DNA from: Vagococcus bubulae
GTDB taxonomy: Bacteria > Bacillota > Bacilli > Lactobacillales > Vagococcaceae
NCBI RefSeq assembly: GCF_003950315.1
Contig: NZ_NGJT01000002.1
Location: forward strand, 124,001 to 188,000
Length of the DNA stretch: 64,000 nucleotides
Direction of reading: 5' to 3'
Each line of letters opens with the position of its first letter. Position 1 is the stretch's first letter. Made by a program: the position numbers and the translations under genes. The notes below the pieces were generated by a model that saw only the letters and a list, made by a program, of their open reading frames with translations, did not search any database and was not told the origin of the DNA. Below, in pieces: positions 18,234-28,781 of this stretch.

Positions 18234-18869
18234 CTAGGATTCTGATGGATAAAAAAAATTTGATAAACGTTGCTTTGAAAACTCATCTCCAATAAAGTAT
18301 AAAATATCCCCAGAAGATATCTTTGCGTATGGTCCAGGTGAGATGAGAAGCTGTTGGTCATGTAATATAGCGACAACTGTTGCGGATGTTTCTTGCCATA
18401 GATTTAAGTCTTTGATGGTTTGATCGAGATACTTTGCTTCTTTTGTTAAAAGTAGCTCAGACGGAAGAAGTGGGTTGGCATGATTGATTTTTTTTGTTTG
18501 AGAAACAAGTAAATTTGCTAAATCAGTCAATTCATCCAATTCTTTCTTTTGTTGTTGGATATGTGTTAATAAATCCTGTTTAATCTCTTCAATATTTTGG
18601 ACATCTTTATATTGAGATAAGAAAGAGGTGGCTTTATCTTTTGAGGCAACAATAACACCACTGCCATGTTTGACTTCCATGATTCCCACATCAACTAAAA
18701 TATTAACAGCTTTTCTTGCTGTTTCAGGAGACACACCAAAAGTATTTGCTAGTGTGGAACGAGCATGCACTTTATCACCGACTTTATAATAATTTGAATC
18801 AATTCGTTCGGCAATTTCAATTGCTACTTGTTGGTATTTAGGTAAAATAATTTTTTTATGCTTTGTCAT
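18234..18869 (-). CDS. busR: BusR, c-di-AMP-responsive GntR-type repressor of opuA
   Basis: 211 residues from ATG 18869. Domains: GntR winged helix (about 1-75; KVGDKVHARSTLANTFGVSPETARKAVN), a coiled coil (about 80-130), and a C-terminal RCK_C/TrkA-C domain (about 130-211; ETSATVVAILHDQQLLISPGPYAKISSGDILYFIG). This combination is the BusR architecture. When c-di-AMP is high it represses osmolyte uptake. It sits directly upstream of opuAA on the same strand, with its own terminator. No second copy of the operator is seen at its own start. Confidence 0.93.
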   Translation of the reverse strand: MTKHKKIILPKYQQVAIEIAERIDSNYYKVGDKVHARSTLANTFGVSPETARKAVNILVDVGIMEVKHGSGVIVASKDKATSFLSQYKDVQNIEEIKQDLLTHIQQQKKELDELTDLANLLVSQTKKINHANPLLPSELLLTKEAKYLDQTIKDLNLWQETSATVVAILHDQQLLISPGPYAKISSGDILYFIGDEFSKQRLSNFFYPSES

Positions 18870-19122
18870 GTACTCCAATCCTTTCTACATTAACTATTAT
18901 GGCTATCGTACTAAAAATAGAATGAAAATGCAAAAGGAGAAAAGGCTATTTGAAAAATAGAATTAGCATGAATAACGTATAATTCATATAAAATAAAGAG
19001 TTAGTTTAGTTGAACCTTACAGTTTTTTATTAAGTAACATTTCTTTATCTTGTTAAACAAAAAAAATGATGATATGGTTAGTCTTTAATAGTGAAGTTCC
19101 AGGTGAAAGGGATGAAAGAAAT

Positions 19123-21279
19123 ATGTCTGAACAGATGAGACAACAAGAAGAAAACTATTTGAAATTGACCTATCAACAATTATTACATACTCAACAAACA
19201 TTAAGTCGTTGGTTAGAAGAGACAAAACATTCTGGTCAAAGTATGATGAGCAAAATTACAGAAGATATTAAATTAAATGTTGATGGCATATCAGATAAAT
19301 TAGATAGTTTTTCTCAAATAGAAATGAAAAATCGTGAAATTGATCAATATAATATAAAAATCCGAAATGGTGAAGTAACTTTAGATAAAGTGGAACGCTT
19401 GTTAGAAAAACCTTACTTTGGGAAGATAAAAGTTGATTTTTTAGATGAAGAAGAACCAGAGTCATTTTATATAGGCATGCATGGTTTTTCTGATGAAAAT
19501 AATGATAATTTGATTTATGATTGGCGTTCTCCTATTGCAGAACTGTTTTATAATAATGAGTTAGGTCCATCATCTTATCAAGTAAGAGGAAATACGATTG
19601 AAACATCGATTGAAGAAAGACGTCAGTTTGTGATAGAGAAAGATAAATTATTGACGTACTTTGATACGATGGTTTCTATTCAAGATGATGTATTGCTTGA
19701 AGCTTTAGCAAAAGATGACACCAAAAAAATGCGAGATATCACAGCAACCATTCAAAAAGAACAAAATGTGATTATTCGTGACACAAATACACCTTATATG
19801 TTAGTAAACGGTGTGGCAGGTAGTGGGAAAACGTCTGCTATTATGCAACGAATTGCTTATTTACTCTATAACTTACAAGATTCCATTACCTCAGATGATG
19901 TTCTAATTTTGTCTCCTAATAAAGCGTTTATACAATATGTATCTGACGTTTTGCCATCGCTTGGTGAAAAAAATCCAAGAAACATGACGTTATTACAATT
20001 TGCTCAAAGTTATATGGGGCGACAAATTGAATCAGAAGAAACGTATTTTAAACGTATCTCAAAAGAATTGATTTCAAAAGAAACAACCTGTTTAAGAGAT
20101 GATCAATTTATCCATTATATAAAAGATAATGTGTACCGTGAATTTAAACAAGATCACTTATTTAAAGATATTATGTACCGTGATAAAGCGATTATTTCAA
20201 AAGAGCAGATTAGACAATTGTTTGATGAAACGCCACAAAATAGTCCACATGTAGATAGAATACAAGGAGTAAAACAGCGTTTATTGAGTGAGTGGAATCA
20301 GCGACTCATTCAACAATCTCGTACTAAAAAAATTCATGATCAAGTCATTTCGTTGACAGAAGATCAACAAGAAAAATATTTTGGTCATCTGATTCAAGAT
20401 GATTCAGAAAAAAGTTTAACACGTTATGCAGAACAATTGTTACGAAAAAAATATAAAAAAGTGACACAGCAAATCAATCGTTATCGTTGGTTAAACCAAG
20501 AGGTCTTATTTAATGAATTGTTTGAAGGATTTTCAGGAAGTGCATATAATCGACAAATGGCGCCAATTACTTTGGATGAAGCGATTGTATTATTAACTAT
20601 TAAGCATTTTTACGTGGAAAGATTGACCATGCCAAATATGCGTTTTGTGTTGGTAGATGAGGTACAAGATTATACACCAGCACAACTCCAATTTTTGTTA
20701 TTGCTCTTTCCAAAAAGCGACTTCACCATGGTAGGAGACGAGAACCAAGCTATTTTTAACACCAGTACACCATTTAAACAGATTGAAACACTCTTTTCAG
20801 TTGATGATAAAGAGGTAACAACCTATCAATTATTAACGAGTTACCGTTCTACAGGCGCGATTACTAAAGCGTTTAATGAATTGTCATTATCAAAAAATGC
20901 GACGATTGTCCCAATTCGTCCACAAGGAGTTGCACCGCAATTAATCAAATATAATCAGTCATCAGAGATTAAAGAAGTAGTGGCTAATGTATTAAGTCAG
21001 CTAGATGGTGAAAATTTGACAGTATTAGTGAAAACAGAGCATGAAAAAGAGAGGATAGAAACATTCTTTGATGAAGAAATACAGGTTCATGTCACTAGTA
21101 TTAATCTAGCGAAGGGACTAGAATTTGATAATGTATTATTATTAAATGCTTCGGCAGATCATTTTACAACTATTCGAGATCAAAAAATATTATATACTGC
21201 TTTCTCACGAGCAATGAATCGCTTATTTATCGGGTATGAAAAATCATTAACACCTTTATTGGCTTATTTAGAAAAATAA
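19123..21279 (+). CDS. helD: HelD-type RNA polymerase-recycling ATPase
   Basis: 718 residues from ATG 19123 (MSEQMRQQEENYLKLT); an upstream in-frame ATG at 19066 lacks a ribosome site and adds a non-family N-terminus. A long N-terminal coiled coil is followed by UvrD-like motor motifs: Walker A NGVAGSGKTSA, Walker B VLVDEVQDYTPAQ, SYRSTGAI, and motif VI YTAFSRAMNRL. HelD inserts its arms into RNA polymerase and releases it from DNA. Slightly shorter than B. subtilis HelD. Stand-alone gene. Confidence 0.88.
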   Translation: MSEQMRQQEENYLKLTYQQLLHTQQTLSRWLEETKHSGQSMMSKITEDIKLNVDGISDKLDSFSQIEMKNREIDQYNIKIRNGEVTLDKVERLLEKPYFGKIKVDFLDEEEPESFYIGMHGFSDENNDNLIYDWRSPIAELFYNNELGPSSYQVRGNTIETSIEERRQFVIEKDKLLTYFDTMVSIQDDVLLEALAKDDTKKMRDITATIQKEQNVIIRDTNTPYMLVNGVAGSGKTSAIMQRIAYLLYNLQDSITSDDVLILSPNKAFIQYVSDVLPSLGEKNPRNMTLLQFAQSYMGRQIESEETYFKRISKELISKETTCLRDDQFIHYIKDNVYREFKQDHLFKDIMYRDKAIISKEQIRQLFDETPQNSPHVDRIQGVKQRLLSEWNQRLIQQSRTKKIHDQVISLTEDQQEKYFGHLIQDDSEKSLTRYAEQLLRKKYKKVTQQINRYRWLNQEVLFNELFEGFSGSAYNRQMAPITLDEAIVLLTIKHFYVERLTMPNMRFVLVDEVQDYTPAQLQFLLLLFPKSDFTMVGDENQAIFNTSTPFKQIETLFSVDDKEVTTYQLLTSYRSTGAITKAFNELSLSKNATIVPIRPQGVAPQLIKYNQSSEIKEVVANVLSQLDGENLTVLVKTEHEKERIETFFDEEIQVHVTSINLAKGLEFDNVLLLNASADHFTTIRDQKILYTAFSRAMNRLFIGYEKSLTPLLAYLEK

Positions 21280-21285
21280 AGATAG

Positions 21286-21332
21286 ACAGGCTACTTTTTT
21301 CCCACTAGACTGGGAAGTAAGTAGTCTTTTTT
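21286..21332 (+). terminator. Terminator of helD
   Basis: An imperfect stem (CTACTT...CCCA with TGGG...AAGTAG) followed by a T-run before the TauE gene. Confidence 0.75.
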
Positions 21333-21347
21333 GAGGAGGAAAAATAA

Positions 21348-22127
21348 ATGGTGGGCTGGATTTATTTTTTTATTATCATCTTTGCCAATAGTATTGGCGC
21401 TATATCTGGTATGGGTGGGGGAGTGATTATAAAACCTTTATTTGATACATTAGGATTTCATGACGTTTTAAGTATTTCATTTTACTCAACAGTAGCTGTT
21501 TTAAGTATGTCAATTGTGTCAACTTATCGACAAGTACAAAATGGTATTAAGATAGACTGGAAATTTGCATTGTGGTTATCATTTGGATCTGTTTTAGGTG
21601 GGATGATTGGAAGTTTAGGATTAGATAAATTAGTCAGTTTCTTGTCATCAGAAAAGATAGTTTCACTGATACAGATTATTCTTATTACGGCAACATTGAT
21701 ATTTTCATATTTATATAGTAAAAATCAGTGGAAAGGACAGCATTTAACAGGAGTATTCCCAATTTTAATATGTGGGTTATTTTTAGGAGCTATTGCTAGT
21801 TTTTTGGGAATAGGTGGCGGACCATTAAATGTTGCTATGTTAATGTTGTTATTTGGTATTCCGATAAAAAATGCCACAGTATACTCAATTGTAACTATTT
21901 TATTTTCTCAGTTGTCCAAAATCGTAACCATTCAATTTAGTACAGGTTTTTCACACTTTGATTTAAACTTGTTGATTTATATTATCCCAGCTGGAATTAT
22001 TGGTGGATTTTTAGGTGCTTATTTAAGTAAAAGAGTATCGTCTGATAAAGTTACGATCATTTATCAGTTTGTGATAATCGGTGTCTTACTTGTCAATTGT
22101 TATAATGCCTACAAATTGTTTTTATAA
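21348..22127 (+). CDS. TauE/SafE-family membrane exporter
   Basis: 259 residues with about eight hydrophobic helices. Each half repeats the family glycine motif: GAISGMGGGVIIKP near the N-terminus and GAIASFLGIGGGPLN at about 140-155. The family exports sulfite or sulfonates or other organic anions; the substrate here is unknown. GAGGAGG precedes the ATG. Single gene. Confidence 0.85.
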   Translation: MVGWIYFFIIIFANSIGAISGMGGGVIIKPLFDTLGFHDVLSISFYSTVAVLSMSIVSTYRQVQNGIKIDWKFALWLSFGSVLGGMIGSLGLDKLVSFLSSEKIVSLIQIILITATLIFSYLYSKNQWKGQHLTGVFPILICGLFLGAIASFLGIGGGPLNVAMLMLLFGIPIKNATVYSIVTILFSQLSKIVTIQFSTGFSHFDLNLLIYIIPAGIIGGFLGAYLSKRVSSDKVTIIYQFVIIGVLLVNCYNAYKLFL

Positions 22128-22261
22128 GAAATTTAACAAATAGAGTTTTTTTGTGTTTTTGGCGTATTATAAACGAAAAAAAACAATTAAAAAACAGTTG
22201 TGAAGAGAGTAGAATTTATATCGTACCAAAAATATAATATGCTCTATGGAGGTAATGATAT

Positions 22262-24043
22262 ATGTATACAAGTAATGGAAATTATGAAGCGTTTGCTCGT
22301 GCTAAAAAACCAAAAAGAACAGATGACCTATCAGCGGTTTATTTAGTAGGAACAGGGTTAGCTTCTTTATCTGCTGCAGCATTTTTAATAAGAGATGGTC
22401 AAGTACCAGGAAATAAAATTACACTATTAGAAGAATTACCTTTACCAGGTGGCTCTCTTGATGGAATTGATAAAAATCATTATGGCTTTGTTATTCGTGG
22501 TGGACGTGAAATGGAAAGTCATTTTGAATGTCTTTGGGATTTATATCGTTCAATCCCTTCATTGGAGGTAGAAGATGCGTCAGTATTAGACGAATTCTAT
22601 TGGTTGAATAAAGAAGATCCAAATTCATCAGAATGTCGTTTGATTAATAATAGAGGAGAACAATCTAAAACAGATGGTCAGTTCCTACTAACTGATAAAG
22701 CCTTAAAAGAAATCATTGATTTATGTATGACAAAAGAAGACAATTTACAAGATAAACGAATTGATGAAGTATTTTCTGAAGATTTCTTTGAATCTAATTT
22801 CTGGAAATATTGGTGTACCATGTTTGCTTTTGAAAATTGGGCATCAGCGATGGAAATGCGTCGTTATCTAATGCGATTTATTCATCATATTGGCGGATTA
22901 GCTGATTTTAGTGCGTTGAAATTTACTAAATATAATCAATATGAATCATTAGTATTACCATTAGTTGATTATTTAACTAAACAAGGAGTAACCATTCAAT
23001 ACAATACAAAAGTTGAAAACATTATTGTTAACTGTAATAACGGACAAAAAGTAGCTGAACGATTAGAATTATTAGTTGATGGAAAAGAGCAAGAAATAGA
23101 ATTATCAACAAATGATTTAGTTTTTGTTACAAATGGGTCAATTACTGAAAGTTCAACATATGGTAATCAAACAACTCCAGCACCAATTCCATCAAAAGAT
23201 GATTTAGGTGGTAGTTGGGACTTATGGAGAAAATTGGCAGCCCAAAGTGATGAATTTGGTCATCCAGAAAAATTCTGTGAAAACTTGCCAAGTGAAAGTT
23301 GGTTTGTGTCTGCGACTATCACAACTTTAGATGATAAAATTGCTCCTTATATTGAAAAAATAAGCCATAGAGATCCTTATTCAGGTAGAGTGGTGACAGG
23401 TGGTATTGTGTATTCTGAAGATTCAAATTGGCGTCAAAGTTACACTTTAAACAGACAACCTCATTTTAAAAAACAACCTAAAGATGAGTTAGTTGTATGG
23501 TTTTATGCACTATGCTCAAACAAAGAGGGTAACTTTGTTAAAAAACCAATTGTTGATTGTACAGGAGAAGAGATTGCAAAAGAATGGTTATACCATATTG
23601 GAGTACCAATTAATGAAATAGATGATTTGGCAAAAAATTCAGTTAATGTGGTGCCTACTTATATGCCATTTATCACGTCTTATTTTATGCCAAGAGCTAA
23701 TGGAGATAGACCACTTGTTGTACCAAATGGGTCTAAAAACTTAGCATTCATTGGAAACTTTGCTGAAACACAACGTGATACAGTATTTACAACTGAATAT
23801 TCTGTTAGAACAGCAATGGAAGCAGTATACACATTACTAGATATTGATAGAGGAGTACCAGAAGTGTTTGCTTCAGCATTCGATATCAGAATGCTATTAA
23901 ATGCAGTTTATTACTTAACAGATAAGAAAACTTTACCTGAAATTAAAGTACCATGGTTAATGAGACGATTTGAAAAATATGAATTGAAGAAACTAGAAGG
24001 AACCTTTGCTGAAGAATTATTAAAAGAAAATCATTTACTATAA
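22262..24043 (+). CDS. ohyA: Oleate hydratase (MCRA family)
   Basis: 593 residues, typical family length. FAD motif [20 protein letters not shown], then [29 protein letters not shown] (catalytic Glu region) and [27 protein letters not shown] near the C-terminus. It adds water to cis-9 double bonds of unsaturated fatty acids, giving 10-hydroxy acids, and detoxifies host or dietary oleate. GGAGG lies upstream; a TATAAT (22233-22238) with a poor -35 is the likely promoter. Confidence 0.95.
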   Translation: MYTSNGNYEAFARAKKPKRTDDLSAVYLVGTGLASLSAAAFLIRDGQVPGNKITLLEELPLPGGSLDGIDKNHYGFVIRGGREMESHFECLWDLYRSIPSLEVEDASVLDEFYWLNKEDPNSSECRLINNRGEQSKTDGQFLLTDKALKEIIDLCMTKEDNLQDKRIDEVFSEDFFESNFWKYWCTMFAFENWASAMEMRRYLMRFIHHIGGLADFSALKFTKYNQYESLVLPLVDYLTKQGVTIQYNTKVENIIVNCNNGQKVAERLELLVDGKEQEIELSTNDLVFVTNGSITESSTYGNQTTPAPIPSKDDLGGSWDLWRKLAAQSDEFGHPEKFCENLPSESWFVSATITTLDDKIAPYIEKISHRDPYSGRVVTGGIVYSEDSNWRQSYTLNRQPHFKKQPKDELVVWFYALCSNKEGNFVKKPIVDCTGEEIAKEWLYHIGVPINEIDDLAKNSVNVVPTYMPFITSYFMPRANGDRPLVVPNGSKNLAFIGNFAETQRDTVFTTEYSVRTAMEAVYTLLDIDRGVPEVFASAFDIRMLLNAVYYLTDKKTLPEIKVPWLMRRFEKYELKKLEGTFAEELLKENHLL

Positions 24044-24045
24044 AA

Positions 24046-24088
24046 TAAAAATCCCTCCTGTCATACGTATGGCAGGGGGAATTTTTTT
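24046..24088. terminator. Bidirectional terminator
   Basis: ATCCCTCCTGTCATA pairs (with G-U wobble) with TATGGCAGGGGGAAT, T-run after, between convergent ohyA and mvaA. It overlaps the mvaA stop by two bases. Confidence 0.9.
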
Positions 24089-25364
24089 AGTTATTTTTTC
24101 TTAGGTTAAGTAAAATATCGCTTGCTGTTTTAGTATTCATATGAGGAGCAAGTCGTAGTTTTTCAGTAACTAGTTCAATTTCATCCCCAACAGCCCCAAC
24201 TTGGATAGCAAGAGAGCTAGCATGTAGTTTCATATGTCCTTTTTGAATACCATCACTAACCAATGCTTTTAGGGCAGCCAAATTCTGTGCTAAACCAACT
24301 GATACTATCACTCTAGCCAGTTCTTGTGAATCTGTGATATCTAGCATATCAAGGTTAGCTTTAGCCATAGGAAAGACAGAGATTGCCCCCCCAACAGAAC
24401 CAATAGACATAGGTAACGTTAATTCACCAATAAGAGAGGTATCGTTTACGTGCCAATCTGTCATACTCTGGTAGCGTCCATTACGACAAGCGTAAGCGTG
24501 CGCAGCGGCAGATACAGCTCGTGGGTCATTTCCAGTTGCAATAACAACCGAATCTATTCCATTCATAATCCCTTTGTTATGTGTGACGGCACGATACGTA
24601 TCAAGATTAGCGTATCTAGTAGCTTGTACAATCCGATGAGCAATTTCTTTTCCACTTGCAGTTTTACTATCCAAGTGATTAAAAGGAATCGAGCATGTTG
24701 CAGTGACTAATGATTCAGTATTATAGTTACTCAAGATAGACATCAATGCTTCACCATCAATTAATTCTGAAATAAAAGGTGTGACGCCTTCTAATATAGT
24801 GTTGATAATATTCGCTCCCATAGCATTTCCAACATCAATCAGTAGATAAACAGTGAAAAAAGTTTCGTCATTTTCATCTTTAAATACTGAGCATTCAATG
24901 TGTTGTAAGCCGCCACCGCGTTTGACGATGGAAGGGTGAGAGAGATTAGCAACTTTTTTAATTTCTTCGAAGTGTGATAGTAGCATTTTTTGAGCAGTTT
25001 CAAGATTTTCAACACCGGTGAAAATAATTTGCCCTCGTTTTAAGTAACTTGTGATAGATGTTTTAAAGCCATTAGGACGGGTCATTTTAGCTGCGTAACT
25101 ACAAGCAGCGATAACAGAAGGCTCTTCAACTACCATGGGGATGGCTTTTTCTTTTCCATCAATGATAAAATTAAGTCCTACTCCTAAAGGTATAGGAAAT
25201 TGAGTCAACTGATTTTCTATTAGAGAATTAGCAACATCCTCATCTAAGGGCGTATTTTGTTTAAACAAGGAATAATCTTCTTGACTTAAGAGCTGTGCAT
25301 TTAATAAAGTTGCTAATCGTTCATCTCGTGTTTTTTTATAAAATTTATCAAATGATTTGTCCAC
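24087..25364 (-). CDS. mvaA: Hydroxymethylglutaryl-CoA reductase, class II
   Basis: 425 residues. Class II HMG-CoA reductase: ENQLTQFPIPLGVGLNF, the catalytic Glu in VEEPSVIAA, DVGNAMGANIIN (NAD(P)-binding) and ATGNDPRAVSAAAHAYA. It reduces HMG-CoA to mevalonate. It is a stand-alone enzyme, not fused to acetyl-CoA acetyltransferase as in E. faecalis MvaE. It follows mvaS by 12 bp in the same operon. Confidence 0.95.
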   Translation of the reverse strand: MDKSFDKFYKKTRDERLATLLNAQLLSQEDYSLFKQNTPLDEDVANSLIENQLTQFPIPLGVGLNFIIDGKEKAIPMVVEEPSVIAACSYAAKMTRPNGFKTSITSYLKRGQIIFTGVENLETAQKMLLSHFEEIKKVANLSHPSIVKRGGGLQHIECSVFKDENDETFFTVYLLIDVGNAMGANIINTILEGVTPFISELIDGEALMSILSNYNTESLVTATCSIPFNHLDSKTASGKEIAHRIVQATRYANLDTYRAVTHNKGIMNGIDSVVIATGNDPRAVSAAAHAYACRNGRYQSMTDWHVNDTSLIGELTLPMSIGSVGGAISVFPMAKANLDMLDITDSQELARVIVSVGLAQNLAALKALVSDGIQKGHMKLHASSLAIQVGAVGDEIELVTEKLRLAPHMNTKTASDILLNLRKNN

Positions 25365-25376
25365 TAAAGATTCTCC

Positions 25377-26555
25377 TTACTCTTTATTTTTCCCATATAA
25401 ACGCTGATGATTTTCAACACCTTTAAAGAAGAAAACACCATTATCTGTTTTGTCTTGTTTAAATAAATGGTTTCCTTCAGAATCAATGGCTAACTCATCA
25501 TTAAACATGTCTGTATAGCTATCAATAGATAAAGAAATTCTATCATTTAATAATGTGTCATGTTGTTTGGTTAGCAGAGATTCCTTGAAATTTGGAACAA
25601 GTTTACCAGAAAAAATTTCAGCGACAGCACCACTACCATAACTAAAGAAACCAATACGTTGATTTTCTTTAAGAGATGATGTAGTTGATTCTAGTAAAGA
25701 CATTAGGCTTAAATAAAGAGAGCCAGTATAAATATTTCCAATATCACGAGAGTAGGTAGTACTAAGTTGGTAGTGTTCTAACAGTAAGTCTTTATTACTA
25801 GGTGATTCTGCATCAAGCAAGGGCATAAGTGCTTTTTTACCCATTTTTGTATAAGGTAAGTGAAAACAAAACGCAGAAAAATCTTCAAATGACCGAGTTG
25901 TACGATTCTTATATTCTTGCCAAAGAGTACTGAAAAAAGAAACATACGCTTCATTTGAAAATTTTCCATCAACAATCGCCGTTTTAGAATAATTTGGTCT
26001 CCAAAAGTCAAAGATACTTTTTGTCATAGAAACGGATACTTCTTCAATTTCTAAAATACTAGGTGAAGAGCTGATAATCATTGCAACAGCACCAGCTCCC
26101 TGTGTGACTTCGCCAGAGCTATTTAGTCCATATCTTGAAATATCTGATCCAATGACTAAAGCTTTTTTATCTGGATGTAGTTTAACAAAGTCAACAGCCA
26201 TCATTAATCCAGCTGTCGCCCCATAACAAGCTTGTTTTAAATCAACTGATTTTGCAAAAGGATGAATACCTAATAAGTTATGGATAAATGAAGCGACTGA
26301 TTTTGACTCATCAACGCCAGTTTCAGTACCAACAACAATTAAATCTATGTTATTTAAATCATTTTTCGTAAGTAGAGGATAGGCAGCATTAGCAGCCATA
26401 CTGACAGTATCCTGACTAATAGGAGGAACAGACATTTTTGATTGTCCGATGCCTATTGTAAATTTAGCAGGATCTACCCCACGATGTGTTGCTAATTCTT
26501 CTAATTCAATATATGTATTTGGAGTGTAAAAATTTATTTTATCTATACCAACCAT
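25377..26555 (-). CDS. mvaS: Hydroxymethylglutaryl-CoA synthase
   Basis: 392 residues, thiolase fold. Start MVGIDKINFYTP; active Cys in KQACYGATAGL (about residue 110); catalytic His in FCFHLPYTKMGKKAL; GNIYTGSLYLSL near the C-terminus. It condenses acetyl-CoA and acetoacetyl-CoA to HMG-CoA, the step before mvaA, feeding isoprenoid synthesis. Confidence 0.96.
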   Translation of the reverse strand: MVGIDKINFYTPNTYIELEELATHRGVDPAKFTIGIGQSKMSVPPISQDTVSMAANAAYPLLTKNDLNNIDLIVVGTETGVDESKSVASFIHNLLGIHPFAKSVDLKQACYGATAGLMMAVDFVKLHPDKKALVIGSDISRYGLNSSGEVTQGAGAVAMIISSSPSILEIEEVSVSMTKSIFDFWRPNYSKTAIVDGKFSNEAYVSFFSTLWQEYKNRTTRSFEDFSAFCFHLPYTKMGKKALMPLLDAESPSNKDLLLEHYQLSTTYSRDIGNIYTGSLYLSLMSLLESTTSSLKENQRIGFFSYGSGAVAEIFSGKLVPNFKESLLTKQHDTLLNDRISLSIDSYTDMFNDELAIDSEGNHLFKQDKTDNGVFFFKGVENHQRLYGKNKE

Positions 26556-26660
26556 ACAATAAACCTACTTTCTTTTAAAATAAGAGTAATTCATAAGTAT
26601 TCTATCATAGAAAGAACAAAAGAGTAGGAGTTATTTGGTAATTTTAGTAATCTCTTAAAG

Positions 26661-26697
26661 TATAAAAAAACTGAACTCTCACAAAAGAGTCCAGTTT
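26661..26697 (-). terminator. Terminator of the L25 gene
   Basis: AAACTGGACTCTTTTG/AGAGTTCAGTTT stem-loop on the minus strand (26668-26697), followed by a T-run. Confidence 0.85.
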
Positions 26698-26710
26698 ATA
26701 TGATTTATAA

Positions 26711-27331
26711 TTAGTCTTCTTCAGATTTAGCGTTAACTAATTCAGGTTCTGCTGCAACACCATCAGTGTCTTCTTCAACAGCTGCTGACATTTCAGTTAC
26801 AGCACAAATTTGTTCTTCAGAATCTGTTACAATTGTGAATTCATCGTGTTTAGGAATATCAGAAACGATTAGAGAATCACCGATTTCTAAAGCTTCAATA
26901 TTTACTTCAACACGCTCAGGTAATTTATCTGGAGTAGCTGATACAACAACACTGTATAAGTTTTGTTCTAATACACCACCAGCTTTAACCCCTTTAGGAG
27001 TACCAACAAGTGATAATTCAGCTTCAACTTCAGTTTCTTGAGACATATCTACTGCTAAGAATTCTACGTGAATCCATGATTTAGTAAATGTATCTAATTC
27101 GTAAGTGTGTAATAATGTACTAATTTTTTTACCGTCTAACTCTAATACATAAACAGCATTTAATCCATTTTCACGAATATCTTTTTCAAGTTGACGGGCA
27201 TCAACTGAGATAGATAAGTTTTGAATACCGTTACCATTTACAGCTCCAGGTACACGTCCTTCTGCTCTAAGTTTTCTGCGGATAGATCTTGGTCTAGTTG
27301 CTCTTTCTTCTACTTTTAACACTACTGACAT
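26711..27331 (-). CDS. rplY: 50S ribosomal protein L25, Ctc form
   Basis: 206 residues: the N-terminal L25 domain (RPRSIRRKLRAEGRVPGAVNG), which binds 5S rRNA, and the C-terminal beta domain of the general-stress (Ctc/TL5) form (LVGTPKGVKAGGVLEQ, ALEIGDSLIVSDI), with an acidic tail. GGAGG precedes the ATG. Preceded by a long, structured leader. Confidence 0.96.
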   Translation of the reverse strand: MSVVLKVEERATRPRSIRRKLRAEGRVPGAVNGNGIQNLSISVDARQLEKDIRENGLNAVYVLELDGKKISTLLHTYELDTFTKSWIHVEFLAVDMSQETEVEAELSLVGTPKGVKAGGVLEQNLYSVVVSATPDKLPERVEVNIEALEIGDSLIVSDIPKHDEFTIVTDSEEQICAVTEMSAAVEEDTDGVAAEPELVNAKSEED

Positions 27332-27661
27332 AAATAATTTCCTCCTTTAGAATATAACATCTTAATTAGTTCGTTATTTAGTTCATGTAGACGTAATCGT
27401 TGTGATGAGCTAATCGATTAATCTAGTGATATTGATAAGAGTGTCAAACTTATCAATAACGAACGATAAGACTATATTATACCTTCTGAGGCAATCTTAA
27501 TAATTAAATACTAATTATTAAGTTAAATATGGGAACTAAGGACTTAAGCAATCCATATATTGCCTGCTCATCATGGTTATAAACCACACTATAATATAAG
27601 CTTATGAACTAACCATACGACGAAAAGAAGAAAAGGTCAAGCGATATCGTTTTATACAAAA
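27332..27661 (-). promoter_or_regulatory. Long leader/promoter region of L25
   Basis: About 330 bp without a gene. On the minus strand: a possible distal promoter TTGACC-17-TATGGT (27635-27640 and 27612-27617); an 11-bp perfect inverted repeat CTTAATAATTA/TAATTATTAAG (27496-27522); a -10 TATAAT (27476-27481) whose -35 would fall in that repeat; a 10-bp inverted repeat TATTGATAAG/CTTATCAATA (27430-27458) in the transcribed part; and a palindrome TAATCGATTA (27411-27420). It could be an autoregulatory leader, a repressor-controlled promoter, or contain a small RNA. Confidence 0.5.
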
Positions 27662-27684
27662 AAACAAACTCATTGAGTTTGTTT
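27653..27684 (-). terminator. Terminator of the M42 peptidase gene
   Basis: AAACAAACTC pairs with GAGTTTGTTT around a 3-nt loop (27662-27684); T-run on the minus-strand 3' side. Confidence 0.88.
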
Positions 27685-27689
27685 TTTTA

Positions 27690-28733
27690 TTATGATAAAG
27701 AACTAAACAAGTATTCTGTTACCAATTGTTCAGTAGATTCGATGGAATCTTTATGTGTTCTTTCATAAGCATGACTTGATTCGATACCAGCTCCTATCAA
27801 TCCATGTTTGACATCAGCACCAGCCCTCATAGCAGCTGAAGCGTCACTTCCGTAATAAGGATAGATATCTAATTGATAAGGAATATTTTTTTCTTTACAT
27901 AGTGAAACAAAATGATTTCGAAGACCTAGATGATACGGCCCACTAGCATCTTTGACACAGATTGATACAGTGTATTCATCTGTTTGTTGATCATCCCCCA
28001 TAGCACCCATATCAACAGCAACATATTCAACAACTTGAGAATCGATATTTGAGTTTCCACCATAACCAATCTCTTCATTATTTGAAAAGAAGAAACGTGT
28101 TGTATAGGGAAGTATTTCATCAGTTTTTTTAAGATTAATTAAGAAGTTAATCAAAATAGCAGCACTGACTTTATCATCTAGATGACGAGATTTTATATAT
28201 CCTGATGGTGTAATAATCGTTCTCGGGTCAAAACTAATAAAATCTCCTACTTGTATCCCTAATTTTTCAGTGTCTTCTTTTGAAAATACTTTTTCATCAA
28301 TTCTAACTTCCATATTTTGCTGATCACGTTTGGCTGTACCAGCATCTTTATAGACGTGAACGCTAGTTTTGTGCATTAAAATCGTACCAGTATACTCTTT
28401 ATTATTCTGAGTGTGAATTGTGCAGTACTCACCTTCAATTGCGTTAAAATTAAACCCTCCAATTAAATCTAGTTTTAATCTACCATCTGGTTTAATGGCA
28501 CGAACCATAGCGCCTAATGTGTCGATGTGTGCTGTAATAAAACGTTGTTGTGCGTCATTTTTACCTGGTACAGTCACCATTAAACTACCTTTATTATTAA
28601 GCGTTGGATTATAATCATGCTTGACTAGTAATTGATTGATAAATTCAATAATGTTTGACGTATCCCCAGTTGGAGAAGGGATATTGGTTAATTCTTTTGT
28701 TAGTTCAATTGTTTCTTTATACAAATGACTCAT
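27690..28733 (-). CDS. M42-family metallopeptidase
   Basis: 347 residues. M42 (FrvX/YsdC) signatures: first metal His in TAHIDTLGAMV, bridging Asp in SRHLDDKVSAA, Glu pair in SNNEEIGYGG, and DMGAMGDDQQTDEY. The C-terminal His is in ESSHAYERTH. These form cytoplasmic oligomeric aminopeptidases that trim peptides; the preference (glutamyl, leucyl) cannot be read from sequence. AAAGGATG precedes the start. Confidence 0.9.
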   Translation of the reverse strand: MSHLYKETIELTKELTNIPSPTGDTSNIIEFINQLLVKHDYNPTLNNKGSLMVTVPGKNDAQQRFITAHIDTLGAMVRAIKPDGRLKLDLIGGFNFNAIEGEYCTIHTQNNKEYTGTILMHKTSVHVYKDAGTAKRDQQNMEVRIDEKVFSKEDTEKLGIQVGDFISFDPRTIITPSGYIKSRHLDDKVSAAILINFLINLKKTDEILPYTTRFFFSNNEEIGYGGNSNIDSQVVEYVAVDMGAMGDDQQTDEYTVSICVKDASGPYHLGLRNHFVSLCKEKNIPYQLDIYPYYGSDASAAMRAGADVKHGLIGAGIESSHAYERTHKDSIESTEQLVTEYLFSSLS

Positions 28734-28781
28734 CCTTTCTTTTTAGTTAAGATTAGATGAATCAATCGTAAAAAGCAATGC

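Noticed and set aside
18161..18376. 71-residue minus-strand frame near the end of busR
   Set aside because: Overlaps busR and its terminator in another frame, with no coding signals.
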